In this document: positions 5,723 to 13,050 of the stretch, piece after piece | Numbering within the stretch: the first letter of the stretch is position 1 | How the letters are laid out: the number at the start of each line of letters is the position of its first letter | Origin: an uncultured Oscillospiraceae bacterium | Lineage (GTDB): Bacteria > Bacillota > Clostridia > Oscillospirales > Acutalibacteraceae | Assembly (NCBI GenBank): GCA_900552225.1 | Contig: URYX01000012.1 | Coordinates: forward strand, 1-19,341 | Direction of reading: 5' to 3' | Length of the DNA stretch: 19,341 nucleotides | The notes under the pieces: generated by a model | Told to the model about the DNA's origin: nothing | Database searches by the model: none | Seen by the model: the letters and a program-made list of their open reading frames with translations, nothing else | Program-made: the position numbers and the translations under genes

Positions 5723-6970
5723 ATGCTTTCCCATGAAATTGTTGTCATCGGGGGCGGCCCGGCCGGAATGGCGGCCGCCGTCGCGGCCTACGACAGCGGC
5801 GTTACCGATGTGATCATTCTGGACCGCGAGGAGCAGCTCGGCGGCATTCTCAAGCAGTGCATCCACAACGGCTTCGGGCTGCACAGGCTCGGCCGCGAGC
5901 TGACGGGACCGGAATATGCGGCCGTCTACGCCGAGCAGGTACGGCAGCGCGGCATTCCCGTGCTGTACGAAACCACGGTAATCTCGCTGTCTCCCGACCG
6001 CATCGTCACCGCACAGAGCACGGAGGGACTTCTGAAAATCCGCGCCGGTGCCGTCATCCTCGCCATGGGCTGCCGTGAACGCGGCCGCGGTGCCCTGAAC
6101 ACGCCGGGCACGCGCCCCGCCGGCGTATACAGTGCCGGCACCGCACAAAAGCTGATGAACTGCGAGGGCTACGCCGTCGGACGGCGCGTCGTCATTCTCG
6201 GATCGGGCGATATCGGGCTGATTATGGCACGCCGGATGTCACTGGAGGGGGCCAAGGTTGAGGCGGTCTGTGAGATTTTGCCCTATTCCGGCGGCCTGAC
6301 CCGCAACATCGTACAGTGCCTTGAGGATTTCGGAATTCCCCTGTATCTGTCCACCACGGTGGCGGAGATTCACGGCAAGGAGCGCGTGGAGGGAGTCACC
6401 GTGGCACAGGTGGACGCGCAGCGCCGCGTCATCGAGGAAACCCGCCGCTATATCCCGTGCGATACGCTGCTGCTGTCGGTCGGACTGATTCCGGAAAACG
6501 AGCTGACCCGCGGTGCCTCCGTTGCCATGGATCCGCTGACCTCCGGTGCCCGGGTGGACGAGGAGCGCCAGACCGAGACGGAGGGCATCTTCGCCTGCGG
6601 CAACGTGCTGCAGGTGCACGATCTGGTGGACTACGTATCCGAGGAGGCGGAGCTCGCCGGGCGTGGCGCGGCACGCTATGTGCTGCACGGCGCCCGCACC
6701 GGCCGCACGGTGGCGGTGCAGCCGGGCCCCGGCGTGCGCTACGTGCTGCCGCAGCGCGTGCATACCGGGGAGGGCGATGTATCGCTGTTCTTCCGCGTGA
6801 CGCAGCCGGTCGGAAAATGCCGCCTGACCGTGCGCTCGGGCGATACGGTGCTGGCCGGCGCCGTCCGGCTGAAGGCGGCGCCCGGTGAAATGGAGAAGCT
6901 CACCGTGAAAGAGGAGCTGCTGCGGCAGGCCGCCGAACCCATTACCGTAAGTCTGGAGGAATTGGCATGA
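5723..6970 (+). CDS. NAD(P)/FAD-dependent oxidoreductase, second subunit of the glycerol-3-phosphate dehydrogenase module
   Basis: A 415-residue pyridine nucleotide-disulfide-type flavoprotein. GGGPAG (10-15) is the FAD site and GSGDIG (about 160-165) is the second dinucleotide fold, for NAD(P). Near the C-terminal third, FACGNVLQVHD is the second FAD contact, and a tail of about 90 residues follows. The Cys-rich stretch LKQCIHNGFGLH near 44-55 is typical of this clostridial family, which is found with a GlpA-like protein and a DUF1667 protein. The role is likely electron transfer from the GlpA-like subunit to an acceptor such as NAD; this is family inference. AGGAGG lies 9 bases before the ATG, 18 bases after the previous stop, and the 3' end overlaps the next gene by 4 bases. 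Confidence 0.85.
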   Translation: MLSHEIVVIGGGPAGMAAAVAAYDSGVTDVIILDREEQLGGILKQCIHNGFGLHRLGRELTGPEYAAVYAEQVRQRGIPVLYETTVISLSPDRIVTAQSTEGLLKIRAGAVILAMGCRERGRGALNTPGTRPAGVYSAGTAQKLMNCEGYAVGRRVVILGSGDIGLIMARRMSLEGAKVEAVCEILPYSGGLTRNIVQCLEDFGIPLYLSTTVAEIHGKERVEGVTVAQVDAQRRVIEETRRYIPCDTLLLSVGLIPENELTRGASVAMDPLTSGARVDEERQTETEGIFACGNVLQVHDLVDYVSEEAELAGRGAARYVLHGARTGRTVAVQPGPGVRYVLPQRVHTGEGDVSLFFRVTQPVGKCRLTVRSGDTVLAGAVRLKAAPGEMEKLTVKEELLRQAAEPITVSLEELA

Positions 6971-7314
6971 ACCGTACACTCACCTGTATCGTCTGCCCGC
7001 GCGGCTGCACACTGACCGTAACGGGCGAGGGGGATTCCCTCACCGTCAGCGGCAACAGCTGCCCCAAGGGAAAGCAGTACGCCATCGACGAGGTCACCCA
7101 CCCGGTGCGCACCGTCACCTCTACCGTCCGCATCAGCAACCGGGAGGACACCATGGTCAGCGTCAAGACCCGCGAGCCGGTGCCGAAGACACAGCTTTTT
7201 GAAGTGATGCAGCAGCTTCGCCGCGTTACGGCGGAGGCCCCGCTGCACATCGGAGATGTACTGATTCCCGACGTCTGCGGAACGGACATCATCGCCACCA
7301 AGGAGATTGTCTGA
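6967..7314 (+). CDS. DUF1667 Cys-motif protein of the glycerol-3-phosphate dehydrogenase module
   Basis: A 115-residue protein starting MNRTLTCIVCPRGC. Cys7, Cys10, Cys14 and Cys32 (C-x2-C-P-x-G-C ... CPKG) are set like metal or Fe-S ligands. This is DUF1667, which is almost always beside the two flavoproteins upstream and may be the small electron-transfer partner of the complex. Its ATG overlaps the previous stop (ATGA), the sign of translational coupling and likely fixed stoichiometry. The exact role is not established in what I know; the Fe-S idea comes from the cysteine spacing. Confidence 0.88.
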   Translation: MNRTLTCIVCPRGCTLTVTGEGDSLTVSGNSCPKGKQYAIDEVTHPVRTVTSTVRISNREDTMVSVKTREPVPKTQLFEVMQQLRRVTAEAPLHIGDVLIPDVCGTDIIATKEIV

Positions 7315-7340
7315 CCCTGCGAGAAAAGGACGTGTCGATT

Positions 7341-8141
7341 ATGGAACGCAACGATTTGAAACACATCCGTCTGTTCTTACTGGACATGGACGGAACGCTC
7401 TACCTCGGAGACCGCCTGTTTCCGTTTACCGTGCCGCTGCTGCACGCCATCCGCTCCACCGGCCGCAGCTACCGGTTTCTCACCAACAATTCCTCCAAAA
7501 GCGTCCGGACCTATGTGGAGAAGCTCCGGCGGCTCGGCATCGAGGCAAACGAGCAGGATTTTCTGACCTCATCCCAGGCCACGGCCTATTATCTGCGACA
7601 GCACTACCCCGATCGCACGCTCTACGTCTGCGGAACGCAGTCGCTCAAGAGTGAGCTTGCGGAGCACGGGCTGCGGGTCACGGAGGATCCGGATGCAGCC
7701 GACTGCGTCGTGCTCGGCTTCGACACCGAGCTGACCTTCCGCAAATTGGATGACGTCAGCCGTCTGCTCTGCACCCGCGACCTGCCGTATATTGCCACCC
7801 ATCCCGACCTGTGCTGTCCCACGGAATACGGCAGTGTTCCCGACTGCGGCGGACTCATCGAGATGCTGTTCTACGCCACCGGCAAACGGCCGTTTGTGGT
7901 CGGCAAGCCCGCCCCGCTGATGGTGGAGCTGGCCATGCGCAGTGCAGACTGCACCCCCGACCGGACCGCCGTGATCGGTGATCGCCTTTATACGGACGTC
8001 AAAAGCGGTCAGAACGCCCACGCCGCGGGCATTCTGGTGCTCAGCGGTGAGACCACCGCCGAGCAGGCCGCACAGGCCGACGTACCGCCCGATCTGATTT
8101 TACAAAATGCAGGCGAGCTGCTGCCCTATCTGACCGACTGA
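7341..8141 (+). CDS. HAD-IIA family phosphatase (NagD/AraL-like)
   Basis: A 266-residue HAD-superfamily hydrolase. Motif I is DMDGTL at 15-20 with nucleophile Asp15 and acid/base Asp17; motif II is FLTNNSS with Thr48; Lys in GKPAP and the acid in IGDRLYTDV supply motifs III and IV. The large cap between the two halves is of the C2 type that defines class IIA, which includes 4-nitrophenyl phosphatases, AraL and glycerol-3-phosphate/phosphoglycolate phosphatases. ATG at 7341 is preferred over a GTG at 7332 because AAAAGGA at 7324-7330 is spaced for the ATG. It lies 26 bases after the DUF1667 gene and probably closes the glp operon, so glycerol-3-phosphate or dihydroxyacetone phosphate are candidate substrates. 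The substrate is inference. Confidence 0.87.
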   Translation: MERNDLKHIRLFLLDMDGTLYLGDRLFPFTVPLLHAIRSTGRSYRFLTNNSSKSVRTYVEKLRRLGIEANEQDFLTSSQATAYYLRQHYPDRTLYVCGTQSLKSELAEHGLRVTEDPDAADCVVLGFDTELTFRKLDDVSRLLCTRDLPYIATHPDLCCPTEYGSVPDCGGLIEMLFYATGKRPFVVGKPAPLMVELAMRSADCTPDRTAVIGDRLYTDVKSGQNAHAAGILVLSGETTAEQAAQADVPPDLILQNAGELLPYLTD

Positions 8142-8162
8142 CGAAACTTCCCCGTAAACAGC

Positions 8163-8212
8163 AAACAGCCGGAGCGCAGGATGTCATCAGGCATCCCGTG
8201 CTCCGGCTGTTT
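8163..8212. terminator. Convergent bidirectional hairpin between glp operon and argS
   Basis: AAACAGCCGGAGC (8163-8175) pairs perfectly over 13 bases with its complement at 8200-8212, with an inner GGATG/CATCC stem. The stem's A/T ends supply TTT on either strand, with further T-rich sequence beyond, so it can stop both the plus operon and the minus argS message. The T-run is weak on both sides. Confidence 0.8.
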
Positions 8213-8282
8213 CGATTGAATTTCCCGGGAAATCGCGCCCGACCGCTCCGGCCCAAGGCCGCATCCAAAGTCCGCCCCTCGG

Positions 8283-9971
8283 TTACATGCTTTCCGGCGC
8301 CTCGATACCGAGCAGCGTCAGCACATTGCGCAGCACGATGGCAACCGCCTCGCACAGGGTCAGCCGCGCCCGCAGCAGCGGCTCCTCGGCGCCGAAAATA
8401 CGGCAGTTGTTGTAAAATTTATGGAACAGCGTCGCAAGCTCGGTGCTGTAGCGCGTCATGCGCGACGGATCGCGCTCGTCGGCGGCTGCCACAATCTCGC
8501 CGGTCAGAGCCGCCAGATGGCGGATCAGCTCGCGCTCCTCGGGCGCGTTCAGCGCCTCCAGCTCCCCGGCCCCGGCGCGCACATAGGTGTTCCCCTCCGC
8601 CGCGTATTTCTTGAAGATGGAGCAGATCCGGGCGTGCGCATACTGCACATAGTAGACCGGATTCTGCGAGGACTGCTCCACCGCCAGATCCATGTCAAAT
8701 TCCAGGTGGGTGTTGGGCTCGCGCTGATTGAAGAAGAAGCGCGCCGCATCGATCGGCACCTCGTCGAGCAGCGTTTCGAGCGTGATGGCCTTGCCGGAGC
8801 GCTTGGACAGCTTGTAGACCTCTCCGTTTTTGACCAGCCGCACCATCTGCATAATGATGACATCCAGCCGCTTCGGGTCCACGCCGAGCGCCTGCAGCGC
8901 GGCACGCATCCGCGGCACATAGCCGTGATGATCGGCCCCGAGCACGTCAATCGCAATATCGTAGCCGCGCTCCACCAGCTTATTGTAATGATAGGCAATA
9001 TCCGGCACCAGATAGGTCGGGATACCGTTGGCACGCACCAGCACCCGGTCCTTTTCGTCTCCGAAGGCCGTCGAGCGGAACCAGACAGCTCCGTCCTGCT
9101 CATAGGTATGCCCCAGCTCACGCAGCTTCTCCACAATGGCCATCACGGCCCCACTCTCGTGCAGAGAGCTTTCGAGGAACCAGCGGTCGTAGTGGATACG
9201 GTACTTGGCCAGGTCATCCTTCAGCTTCTGAATATTCTTCGGCAGCGCAAAATCGCACAGCGCCTGGCGCCGCACCTCGCTGTCCTCGTGCACATAGCGG
9301 TCTCCGTAGAGCTCGGCAAAGGCGCGGGCATGCGCTGTGATGTCCTCTCCGAGATAGGCATCCTCCGGCATCTCGACCGACGGGTCAAACAGCTGCAGAT
9401 ACCGCGTCTCCAGCGACAGCTTAAACTTCTCAATCTGATTGCCGGCATCGTTGACGTAAAACTCGCGGGAGGCCTCATAGCCGGCCGCATTCAGCACGGA
9501 GGCCAGGCAGTCTCCGAGCGCTCCGCCGCGGGCGTTGCCGATATGCATCGGCCCGGTCGGGTTGGCGGACACGAATTCCACCAGAATCCGCTGGCCCTGT
9601 CCGTGGTCGGACCGTCCGTAGTGCTCCCCCTGCCGCAGGACATCCTCCGTCACGCCCGCATAAAACGCCGGCGACAGAAAGAAATTGAGAAATCCGGGGC
9701 CCGCCACCTCGGCGCGCTCCAGGTAGGTATCCGCAAGCGACAGGTGTGCCAGCAGCGCCTCGGCAATCTGCCGCGGCGCACGGTGCAGCGCCCGCGCGGA
9801 TACCATGGCAATATTGGCGGCCAGATCCCCGTGGGCCCGGTCCCCCGGTACCTCCACGGCAAAGGCCGGAATCGGCTCGTTCGGGAGCTCTCCGGCGGCA
9901 ACGGCCTCACCGAGTGCGCGGAGTAGCACCTCCCGTACCTGCTGATGGGCGGCTTCTACGATTTGAGACAT
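8283..9971 (-). CDS. argS: Arginyl-tRNA synthetase
   Basis: A 562-residue class I aminoacyl-tRNA synthetase that charges tRNA-Arg with arginine and ATP in the cytosol. The N-terminal add-1 region is followed by the HIGH signature variant in SANPTGPMHIGNARGG near residue 130, and by the KMSKS-equivalent KLSKRSGKA around residue 360. The C-terminal DALR anticodon-binding region ends in MTRYSTELATLFHKFYNNCR and further helices. Length is normal for bacterial ArgS (about 550-590). Its start overlaps the end of the upstream DUF1934 gene by 16 bases, so the two are probably co-transcribed from the murI promoter and coupled. GAAGGATC directly before the ATG is a modest ribosome site. Confidence 0.97.
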   Translation of the reverse strand: MSQIVEAAHQQVREVLLRALGEAVAAGELPNEPIPAFAVEVPGDRAHGDLAANIAMVSARALHRAPRQIAEALLAHLSLADTYLERAEVAGPGFLNFFLSPAFYAGVTEDVLRQGEHYGRSDHGQGQRILVEFVSANPTGPMHIGNARGGALGDCLASVLNAAGYEASREFYVNDAGNQIEKFKLSLETRYLQLFDPSVEMPEDAYLGEDITAHARAFAELYGDRYVHEDSEVRRQALCDFALPKNIQKLKDDLAKYRIHYDRWFLESSLHESGAVMAIVEKLRELGHTYEQDGAVWFRSTAFGDEKDRVLVRANGIPTYLVPDIAYHYNKLVERGYDIAIDVLGADHHGYVPRMRAALQALGVDPKRLDVIIMQMVRLVKNGEVYKLSKRSGKAITLETLLDEVPIDAARFFFNQREPNTHLEFDMDLAVEQSSQNPVYYVQYAHARICSIFKKYAAEGNTYVRAGAGELEALNAPEERELIRHLAALTGEIVAAADERDPSRMTRYSTELATLFHKFYNNCRIFGAEEPLLRARLTLCEAVAIVLRNVLTLLGIEAPESM

Positions 9972-10402
9972 GATCCTTCACATTCCTCTCCGGCAATCGG
10001 TCGGATTGCCATTTCCACTTGATGCCGCGAGCATTCGCCCGCGGCGTATTGCATACGGTAACGCAGCAGCAACTCATGGCCGCACGGGGTCTCCCGCCAG
10101 GCGGCCTCCTCGGTATCGATCTGCAGCAGCAAATCCCCATACGGGGTCTGATAGCGGCATTCCCGCCGCTCCCCGGGCACAAACTCCATCACGGTACGCA
10201 TGGACCCGTGCCGCCGGATGCGGATGCCCTCCGGAGAGGCCTGCACCATCACCCGGGTAACCGCACCGTCCTCCGCCGCTTCCGTATAGCGCACCGTCAG
10301 CGTATCGGCGGTGCACTCCCAGACGGCATCGGCTTCACAGGCAAAACTCTCCCGCTCCTCCCCGGCGGCGGATTCCGTTTGCACGGTAATACGTCCCTGC
10401 AC
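9956..10402 (-). CDS. DUF1934 (YwiB-like) beta-barrel protein
   Basis: A 148-residue protein beginning MQGRITVQTES, with alternating short strands such as CRYQTPYGDLLLQIDTEE near the middle. This fits the DUF1934/YwiB family of calycin-like barrels, and in Bacillus the same gene precedes argS, supporting the call. A GTG start at 10402 is preferred because GGGAGG ends 8 bases upstream; the alternative TTG at 10408 lies only about 2 bases from that site. It ends 16 bases inside argS and begins 14 bases after the murI stop. No function is known to me; regulation with argS is likely. Confidence 0.85.
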   Translation of the reverse strand: MQGRITVQTESAAGEERESFACEADAVWECTADTLTVRYTEAAEDGAVTRVMVQASPEGIRIRRHGSMRTVMEFVPGERRECRYQTPYGDLLLQIDTEEAAWRETPCGHELLLRYRMQYAAGECSRHQVEMAIRPIAGEECEGSCLKS

Positions 10403-10416
10403 AGACAAGCCTCCCG

Positions 10417-11229
10417 CTATACCTTTTCAATATCCACCAGGTGCATCTTATCCGCCACGTCCAGGCCGAGAAACATCTGCGCGGTCCTCGCAAAATCCTG
10501 CGGGCGGTCACTGACATAAAACCGCGCCTCCGCGCGCTTGCGGCTGAGATTCAGCAGATCCCGCCGCCGGAGAATCTCCGCGCAGCGCTCCGCCGCCTCC
10601 CGTCCCGAATCCACCAGCGTCACCCCGTCTCCGAGATATTCCCGCAGAAACGGCACCAGCAGCGGGAAATGCGTACAGCCGAGGATCAGGGTATCAATCC
10701 CGGCCTCCCGCAGGGGGGCCAGATAGCGGCGCACGGTGAGCCGTGTCACCTCGTTGTCCGCTTCGATCCAGCCGTTCTCCACCAGCGAAACCAGCAGCGG
10801 ACAGGGCTCGCTGAACAGCTGTGCGCCGGGAAGCAGCTGCCGCAGCTGCCGCTCATAGGCGCCGGAATGAATGGTGGAGGCGGTACCGATGATTCCGATT
10901 TTTCCGCTGCGGGTGACGGCCGCCGCCTTCTCCGCCGTCGGCTCCACCACCCCGATAGCCGGAACGGGAAGCGTTTTCAGCACCTGTGCGGCCACGGAGC
11001 TGACCGTTCCGCAGGCGGCAATAATCAGCTTGACGTCCTGAGACAGCAGAAAGCGGCAGTCCTGCGCCGCATAGGAGGCAATCACCGAGGCCCCGCGCGA
11101 TCCGTAGGGAACCCGTCCCGTGTCTCCGAAATAGACGATATCCTCCGCCGGGAGGCAATCCATCAGGCGGCGCACCGCCGTCAGTCCGCCGAGTCCCGAA
11201 TCGAATACGCCGATCGGACGCAAATCCAT
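10417..11229 (-). CDS. murI: Glutamate racemase
   Basis: A 270-residue enzyme that interconverts L- and D-glutamate, supplying D-Glu for peptidoglycan. Catalytic Cys73 is in AACGTVSS and the second catalytic Cys185 in GCTHFP, with Asp10-Ser11 (FDSGLGG) and PYG at 41-43 completing the substrate site. The usual first motif is CNT; here it is CGT, a variation I believe is found in some clostridial racemases. Length fits the family. AGGGGGAAGG precedes the ATG at 11229, and the consensus promoter at 11270-11298 makes it the head of the minus operon murI-DUF1934-argS. Cytosolic. Confidence 0.95.
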   Translation of the reverse strand: MDLRPIGVFDSGLGGLTAVRRLMDCLPAEDIVYFGDTGRVPYGSRGASVIASYAAQDCRFLLSQDVKLIIAACGTVSSVAAQVLKTLPVPAIGVVEPTAEKAAAVTRSGKIGIIGTASTIHSGAYERQLRQLLPGAQLFSEPCPLLVSLVENGWIEADNEVTRLTVRRYLAPLREAGIDTLILGCTHFPLLVPFLREYLGDGVTLVDSGREAAERCAEILRRRDLLNLSRKRAEARFYVSDRPQDFARTAQMFLGLDVADKMHLVDIEKV

Positions 11230-11269
11230 AGCGCCTTCCCCCTTCTGCCGTCGTCAGCTTAGCTTTATT

Positions 11270-11298
11270 ATTATAGAGAGAAAACGGGGTTCTGTCAA
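11270..11298 (-). promoter_or_regulatory. Sigma-A promoter of murI-DUF1934-argS
   Basis: On the minus strand TTGACA (plus 11293-11298) and TATAAT (plus 11270-11275) are both perfect with a 17-bp spacer, ending 40 bases upstream of the murI ATG. The spacer is A/T-rich near the -10. It is divergent from the promoter at 11396, with a GC-rich hairpin region (about 11367-11395) between. Confidence 0.92.
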
Positions 11299-11395
11299 TA
11301 GCTTTCCCTCCCTCAAACAGAACCTGCCGCGGAGAGGGTTTCCCGCCGTCGGTAAAGGCAGAGCCGCCCCGCCGGAGCATGGCTCCGTCCGGGGG

Positions 11396-11424
11396 TTGAC
11401 AGCACCGCCGTTTTATCCTATACT
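11396..11424 (+). promoter_or_regulatory. Sigma-A promoter of the CpsC/CpsD-like pair
   Basis: TTGACA at 11396-11401 and TATACT at 11419-11424 are separated by 17 bp, a near-consensus promoter. It leaves a leader of about 70 bases before the ATG at 11500. Just upstream, CGGAGC-ATG-GCTCCG (around 11373-11387) forms a short hairpin inside a C-rich/G-rich frame; its role is unknown. Confidence 0.85.
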
Positions 11425-11499
11425 CAATACGTACAGGCTACACCGTGCGGGAGCCATCAACCCCGCCAAACCGACCAACCGATAAAGGAGCCATGCGAT

Positions 11500-12219
11500 A
11501 TGAAGGAATGTCAATCGGCACAGGGAGAGTGGGGCCCTTCACGGGCTCTGACGCAATGGAAGCGGCACCCGCTGCGACTGCTGGCTGCCTTGGCCGTCGG
11601 TGCTGTTTTAGGCCTGCTGTATGCCCGCCTGTTTTTGCCGCGGACCTATGCCGCGGAGGCAAGATTCTACTGCATCGGGCCAGAGACAGCGGCCTCGGGG
11701 ACGGAGGACGGCTGCTCGGCCGCTGCGCAGTATGCCGGGCTTCTGGAAAGCGATCTCTTTGCGGGGCAGATAGCGGAAAGCCTCGGCGGCAGTCTGTCGG
11801 TCGAAGCGGTCCTCTCCGTGCTGCAGATTACCGCAGACAAAGAGGCCTCCGCCGTGTCGGTGCGTGCGGTTTCCGCGGATGCCCGTTTAGCGGAGAGCCT
11901 CTGCCGCCGTATCCGGGATCTGGCCCCTTCCTTCATCGCCGAAACGGCGGAGGGTGGGTTCCTGAAGGATCTCGGATACCGGGAGCCGACGGCGCAGCGT
12001 GTCGGCATTCCTTACCTGCGCAGCGCACTGATCGGCGGAGCGCTGCTTCTGCTGCTGGCGGCCGTTGCGGTCGCCATACGCGGGGCGGCTGACCGCACGG
12101 TGTCCGATGCACACTGTCTGCAGCAGATGCTCGGCCTTCCGGTGCTCGGACAGGTACCCGAATTCGAGAATGTCCCCGTCCGACACAAATCCACTTACGG
12201 CCGCGGGAGGAAACGGTAA
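11500..12219 (+). CDS. Wzz/CpsC-like polysaccharide co-polymerase (BY-kinase activator)
   Basis: A 239-residue protein with two membrane segments (about 25-46 and 173-194) bracketing an external domain, and a short cytoplasmic tail ending RHKSTYGRGRKR. This is the shape of CpsC/CapA-type modulators that activate a cytosolic tyrosine kinase and control chain length in capsule or exopolysaccharide synthesis. The extracytoplasmic part (47-172) has no strong motif, and the usual Pro-rich segment before the second helix is short. ATG at 11500 is chosen because AAAGGAG (11484-11490) is well spaced; a nearby ATG at 11493 is out of frame. It overlaps the BY-kinase start by one base (TAATG). No glycosyltransferases are nearby. 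Confidence 0.82.
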   Translation: MKECQSAQGEWGPSRALTQWKRHPLRLLAALAVGAVLGLLYARLFLPRTYAAEARFYCIGPETAASGTEDGCSAAAQYAGLLESDLFAGQIAESLGGSLSVEAVLSVLQITADKEASAVSVRAVSADARLAESLCRRIRDLAPSFIAETAEGGFLKDLGYREPTAQRVGIPYLRSALIGGALLLLLAAVAVAIRGAADRTVSDAHCLQQMLGLPVLGQVPEFENVPVRHKSTYGRGRKR

Positions 12220-12911
12220 TGCAAAACACAGAAAACCGGGCAGCTGCCCCTCAGGCAACCTCCACACTGAGCAACAGCGTTCGGGTGGCGGAGGCCTATA
12301 AGACGATCCGCGTCCGGCTGCAGCTGACTCTTTCGTCCTTCGCCCGCAAAACGGTGGCTGTAACCGGTGTCGAGCCGTCCGCGGAAAAATCCATCACACT
12401 GGCAAACGTGGGGGCGGCTCTCGGCCAGGCACAGCTGCGTGTGCTGATTGCGGACGCGGATCTGCGCCGGCCGGCCCAGCACCGCATTTTCAAAATTCCG
12501 AACCGGAGAGGACTGTCGGAGGTGCTCTGTAAAACAGCCTCAGCAGAAGATGCGGTGCAGAAAAACGTCATGCCGTATGTGGATGTCCTCACGGCCGGAA
12601 CACTGCCCCCGAATCCGTCGGAGCTCTGCAGCTCACCGGAAATGGCGGCTTTTCTGCGGCGCATGGAGGAGCACTACGACTATGTCCTGCTGGATACGCC
12701 GCCCGTAGGTGCGGTGGCGGATGCACTGGCACTGATTCCCTGCGTCACGGGGTTCGTCCTGGTGGTGCGTCAGGGTCACACGGACTGCGAGGAGCTGCGC
12801 GGAGCCGCGGAAATGCTGCGGCAGCACGGCGCCGTACTGCTCGGCACCGTGCTGACCAATGTCCCTGAGCCGGACCGTCGCTTCGGCGGACGGGGATACC
12901 CTTATGTGTGA
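12219..12911 (+). CDS. CpsD/CapB-like BY-kinase homologue with degenerate Walker A
   Basis: A 230-residue protein with the bacterial tyrosine-kinase fold. It begins with an oligomerisation segment EAYKTIRVRL (25-34) and has a Walker A' VLIADADLRRP (75-85) and a Walker B VLLDTPP (156-162). The Walker A, normally PxEGKST in this family, reads EPSAEKSIT at 52-60: the invariant Gly before Lys57 is Glu and the Thr after Ser58 is Ile. It ends in GYPYV with two Tyr, far fewer than the usual Tyr cluster. It follows its CpsC-like activator by a TAATG junction and has no polysaccharide genes beside it, so it may be a pseudokinase or a signalling ATP-binding partner. The kinase-family call is firm; activity is doubtful. 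Confidence 0.8.
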   Translation: MQNTENRAAAPQATSTLSNSVRVAEAYKTIRVRLQLTLSSFARKTVAVTGVEPSAEKSITLANVGAALGQAQLRVLIADADLRRPAQHRIFKIPNRRGLSEVLCKTASAEDAVQKNVMPYVDVLTAGTLPPNPSELCSSPEMAAFLRRMEEHYDYVLLDTPPVGAVADALALIPCVTGFVLVVRQGHTDCEELRGAAEMLRQHGAVLLGTVLTNVPEPDRRFGGRGYPYV

Positions 12912-12945
12912 GAAAATAATTCGGGGAAAATTCAGACATTATTCA

Positions 12946-12974
12946 TAGACGGCACACAAAAAAGCAGGTATAAT
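12946..12974 (+). promoter_or_regulatory. Promoter of the two-component operon
   Basis: TATAAT at 12969-12974 is perfect and TAGACG at 12946-12951 (4 of 6) lies 17 bp upstream. It is in the 139-bp gap before the response regulator. A TGCCGG/CCGGCA inverted repeat (12994-12999 and 13019-13024) lies in the leader. The -35 is weak, so an activator may be needed. Confidence 0.7.
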
Positions 12975-13050
12975 AGAAGATGTAAAAGGAACTTGCCGGA
13001 TGTGCCTGAGCGCGCCGACCGGCAGCCCGACAGAAGGAGAGGATGTTTCC

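Noticed and set aside
3263..6148. Minus-strand open frame of 961 codons across decarboxylase, glpP and glpA
   Set aside because: It runs opposite to four well supported features, crosses gene boundaries and the terminator, and has the low-meaning composition typical of antisense frames in GC-rich DNA.
8421..9926. Plus-strand frame of 501 codons antisense to argS
   Set aside because: It is the shadow of argS, which has complete class I signatures on the minus strand.
11367..11395. GC-rich hairpin between the divergent murI and CpsC-like promoters as a terminator
   Set aside because: It has no T-run and no transcript is expected to end there, since both flanking genes point away.
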